Below, in pieces: positions 5,984 to 7,339 of a DNA stretch of 7,339 nucleotides (the stretch's first letter is position 1; each line of letters opens with the position of its first letter). Below the pieces are notes generated by a model that worked only from the letters and a program-made list of their open reading frames with translations, was not told where the DNA came from and did no database searches. The position numbers and the translations under genes were made by a program. The DNA is from DAOTMI01 sp964605545 (GTDB lineage: Bacteria > Patescibacteriota > Microgenomatia > UBA12405): NCBI GenBank assembly GCA_964605545.1, contig CAZSCX010000028.1, forward strand, positions 1 to 7,339, read 5' to 3'.

Positions 5984-6012
5984 GGGAGTTGACGAATCTT
6001 GTTTTTTTTAAA

Positions 6013-6183
6013 TTAAATATCAAATGGACGCTCAAATTGTTCTAGTGTAAATCTTGTCAATCGAATTTCTGGTCTAATTTTTGGTAATGGATCATAATAT
6101 TTCTTTTTTTCCTTTTTTGGAGAAGATTCTTTTGTTTTTGGAGAAGGATTTTGAATGTTTGATGATTTTTTTTCTGGTGGCAT
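6013..6183 (-). CDS. Small Lys/Pro-rich protein, 56 residues
   Basis: A 56-codon frame runs from ATG (6183) to TAA. The first ~35 residues are basic, Ser/Pro/Lys-rich and probably disordered (MPPEKKSSN, SPKTKESSPKKEKKK). The last 20 or so look more structured, with Arg and aromatic residues (RLTRFTLEQFERPFDI). This could be a short nucleic-acid-binding or docking tail, but no family is recognised. Its reality is supported by a near-consensus -10 (TATACT) exactly 6 nt before the ATG, matching the other leaderless starts here, and by its position 19 nt after the delta' stop on the same strand. It fills most of what would otherwise be a 278-bp gap. No Shine-Dalgarno is present. Confidence 0.6.
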   Translation of the reverse strand: MPPEKKSSNIQNPSPKTKESSPKKEKKKYYDPLPKIRPEIRLTRFTLEQFERPFDI

Positions 6184-6189
6184 ATGCGT

Positions 6190-6195
6190 AGTATA
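6190..6195 (-). promoter_or_regulatory. -10 of the 56-residue gene
   Basis: TATACT on the minus strand, with 6 nt to the ATG at 6183, would place the transcription start on the A of the start codon. No clear -35 is seen; that region lies in the last codons of the delta' gene. Confidence 0.4.
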
Positions 6196-6202
6196 TCTTA
6201 TT

Positions 6203-6802
6203 TTATGATAGCAGGAAGTAATCCAAGGCTAGGAAGGGGTCGACGTTGTGATTGATCATGTCGACGGATTTCAAAAGAGTTTTGACATTTTTGGTATTTT
6301 CGGGATGAGTCAAAAGATATTGATGGTGAATGTTTAGTTGATCTTGAAGGAAGGGTAATATTTCTTCTTTGCTAAGTTGTATATCTGTAATTTTTCCGGT
6401 GGGAAGAACGATCTTCTCGTTAGTGTGCGTGATGGCAGATGAATGTGGTTTTATTTGATGACAACGGGAGTTGATGGTTGCCAAGAGGCTATGTGGTTTT
6501 TTGGTGGTGAGAATTAAATAATTATTTTCCCCTGGGTCTTCGAGAATTTTTAATAAAGCGTTTTGCGCCGGGATTTCTAAATTATCGGCATCAAGAATAA
6601 TTGTAATTTTATTTTGATGAGAATAGGGTTTAGTAGAAAGGAATTTTTTTATGTCCCTGATTTTTTCGATAGTATATTCGTTGTCGATTAAGTTGATATC
6701 AGGATTATTCAATATCTTTTTGTGTCCGAGTGAGGACAAAATTTCATTGATTATTTCAGTGGATTTTCCAATTATTAGGGTTGAAGGAAAGATATGATTC
6801 AT
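6203..6802 (-). CDS. holB: Short DNA polymerase III delta'-like clamp-loader subunit
   Basis: Delta' is the AAA+ stator of the clamp loader that places the sliding clamp on DNA. The core motifs are recognisable: a degenerate Walker-B-like strand IILDADN (68-74), the family block AQNALLKILEDP (79-90), sensor-1 strand LILTT (96-100) and the SRC arginine-finger motif (S112, R113, C114). No intact P-loop is present (only IIGKS at 10-14), so it should not hydrolyse ATP, as known for delta'. Zinc-binding cysteines are absent. At 199 residues it is far shorter than the 334-residue E. coli protein and lacks most of the C-terminal collar domain; the frame ends cleanly, so this looks like reduction rather than a frameshift. 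A shortened DnaX/RuvB-like relative is the alternative. A TATAAT lies 8 nt before its ATG; there is no Shine-Dalgarno. Confidence 0.82.
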   Translation of the reverse strand: MNHIFPSTLIIGKSTEIINEILSSLGHKKILNNPDINLIDNEYTIEKIRDIKKFLSTKPYSHQNKITIILDADNLEIPAQNALLKILEDPGENNYLILTTKKPHSLLATINSRCHQIKPHSSAITHTNEKIVLPTGKITDIQLSKEEILPFLQDQLNIHHQYLLTHPENTKNVKTLLKSVDMINHNVDPFLALDYFLLS

Positions 6803-6816
6803 GTAGTATTATTATA
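6781..6816. promoter_or_regulatory. Interlocked divergent promoters of the delta' gene and pilB
   Basis: Plus strand: TTGAAG (6781-6786), a 17-nt spacer, TAGTAT (6804-6809), 6 nt, then the pilB ATG at 6816. The -35 and spacer lie over the first codons of the delta' gene. Minus strand: TATAAT (6816-6811), 8 nt, then the delta' ATG at 6802. This hexamer includes the A of the pilB ATG, and its -35 region lies within pilB codons. The two start codons are separated by only 13 bp. Confidence 0.5.
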
Positions 6817-7339
6817 TGACGACTTCTGCCCAAAAGGTGTTTAAGAATATTTGCGAGGTATTGTTGTCGAAAAAATTGATTTCAGAGGATCAAGCCAAGG
6901 AAGTGAATATGAGGCAGTTAAAAACCGGAGACAGCGAAGAGACGATAATAAAACAATTGAGATTGGTTGATGACAAAAATTTAGTTGAATCAAAGGCAGA
7001 ATTTTTGAGAGTTCCCTATATTGATTTGGAAAAAATCGGTTTTTCTCCGGAAGCTTTGTCTCTGGTACCAGAGGTAGTAGCCAAAAAATATTTGGTAGCA
7101 CCATATAAACTGGATCCAAAAGAAAAAGTTTTGTATGTGACAATGGTAAATCCGCTGGATTTGGAAACGATTGAATTTATCGAAAAAAAGTCGGGAATGA
7201 GAGTGGAATCGGGAATGTCGGAACAGAAACAAATTGAAGAATTTATTGCCGAAAAGTACACTAGGGAAAAAGGTATTGCTACCGAAGTAGGTAAAGCAAT
7301 GGACGAACAAAAAAAGGAAGAGAAAAAAGTAACAGTAAG
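6816..7339 (+). CDS. pilB: Type IV pilus assembly ATPase PilB / GspE family, N-terminal part
   Basis: PilB/GspE ATPases sit on the cytoplasmic side of the inner membrane and power pilus extension or type II secretion. Only the first 174 codons are in the window and the frame runs off the end. The visible part matches the MshEN/T2SSE N-terminal domain: a helical segment (about 8-60, with LISEDQAKEV and LVDDKNLVESKAEFLRVPYIDL split between its helices and the next strand), then LVPEVVAKKYLVAPYKL, YVTMVNPLDL and the closing EEFIAEKY. After residue 150 comes a Lys/Glu-rich linker (DEQKKEEKKV) as found before the ATPase core. The Walker motifs should lie beyond the window, so PilB and GspE cannot be separated with certainty. 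The start is supported by a 17-nt-spaced promoter ending 6 nt before the ATG, and no Shine-Dalgarno. Confidence 0.88.
   Translation, partial: MTTSAQKVFKNICEVLLSKKLISEDQAKEVNMRQLKTGDSEETIIKQLRLVDDKNLVESKAEFLRVPYIDLEKIGFSPEALSLVPEVVAKKYLVAPYKLDPKEKVLYVTMVNPLDLETIEFIEKKSGMRVESGMSEQKQIEEFIAEKYTREKGIATEVGKAMDEQKKEEKKVTV

Noticed and set aside
6841..7310. Three overlapping minus-strand ORFs (about 80-106 codons) opposite pilB
   Set aside because: They are Phe/Ser/Tyr-rich translations antisense to a clear PilB N-terminal domain, with no promoter or family resemblance.

Overview
The window is AT-rich and densely packed. It carries ten protein genes, including one of 56 codons and one cut by the right edge, plus one tRNA gene cut in its CCA end by the left edge. 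It suggests a streamlined bacterium, most likely of the Patescibacteria (candidate phyla radiation) type. The grounds are intergenic gaps of tens of bases, overlapping gene ends, a shortened clamp-loader delta' subunit, a type IV pilus ATPase, and very few Shine-Dalgarno sequences. That placement is inference; no marker here fixes the phylum. The standard code fits: every recognisable gene is intact with UGA read as stop.

Layout. Bases 1-576 (minus strand): pth (peptidyl-tRNA hydrolase) runs into tRNA-Ala(CGC), and the pth stop codon lies inside the tRNA. Bases 577-768: non-coding, with the pth promoter and a leader hairpin. Bases 769-1709: a divergent pair, a five-helix membrane protein (minus) and an unknown 136-residue protein (plus). 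Bases 1695-3614 (minus): ligA, NAD-dependent DNA ligase, facing a small 69-residue gene across a 29-bp divergent gap. Bases 3819-4952 (minus): a Fic-domain protein with a C-terminal winged-helix-like region. Bases 5013-5924 (minus): an unrecognised 303-residue protein with an internal duplication, bracketed by two exact copies of a 23-bp repeat. Bases 6013-6183 (minus): a 56-residue Lys/Pro-rich protein. Bases 6203-6802 (minus): a short DNA polymerase III delta'-like protein. Bases 6816-7339 (plus): the N-terminal part of a PilB/GspE-type ATPase, only 13 bp from the delta' start codon.

Three themes stand out. First, eight of the ten start codons sit 5-9 nt downstream of a plausible -10 hexamer and lack a usable Shine-Dalgarno, which points to mostly leaderless mRNAs. 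Only pth has a clear leader with a Shine-Dalgarno. Second, pth and tRNA-Ala overlap by 10 nt, so RNase P processing of the tRNA would remove the pth stop codon. Third, the 303-residue gene and fic form two consecutive 'repeat, extended -10, CDS' modules, suggesting a duplicated upstream region or a cassette inserted ahead of fic. No CRISPR array, insertion sequence or convincing intrinsic terminator was seen.
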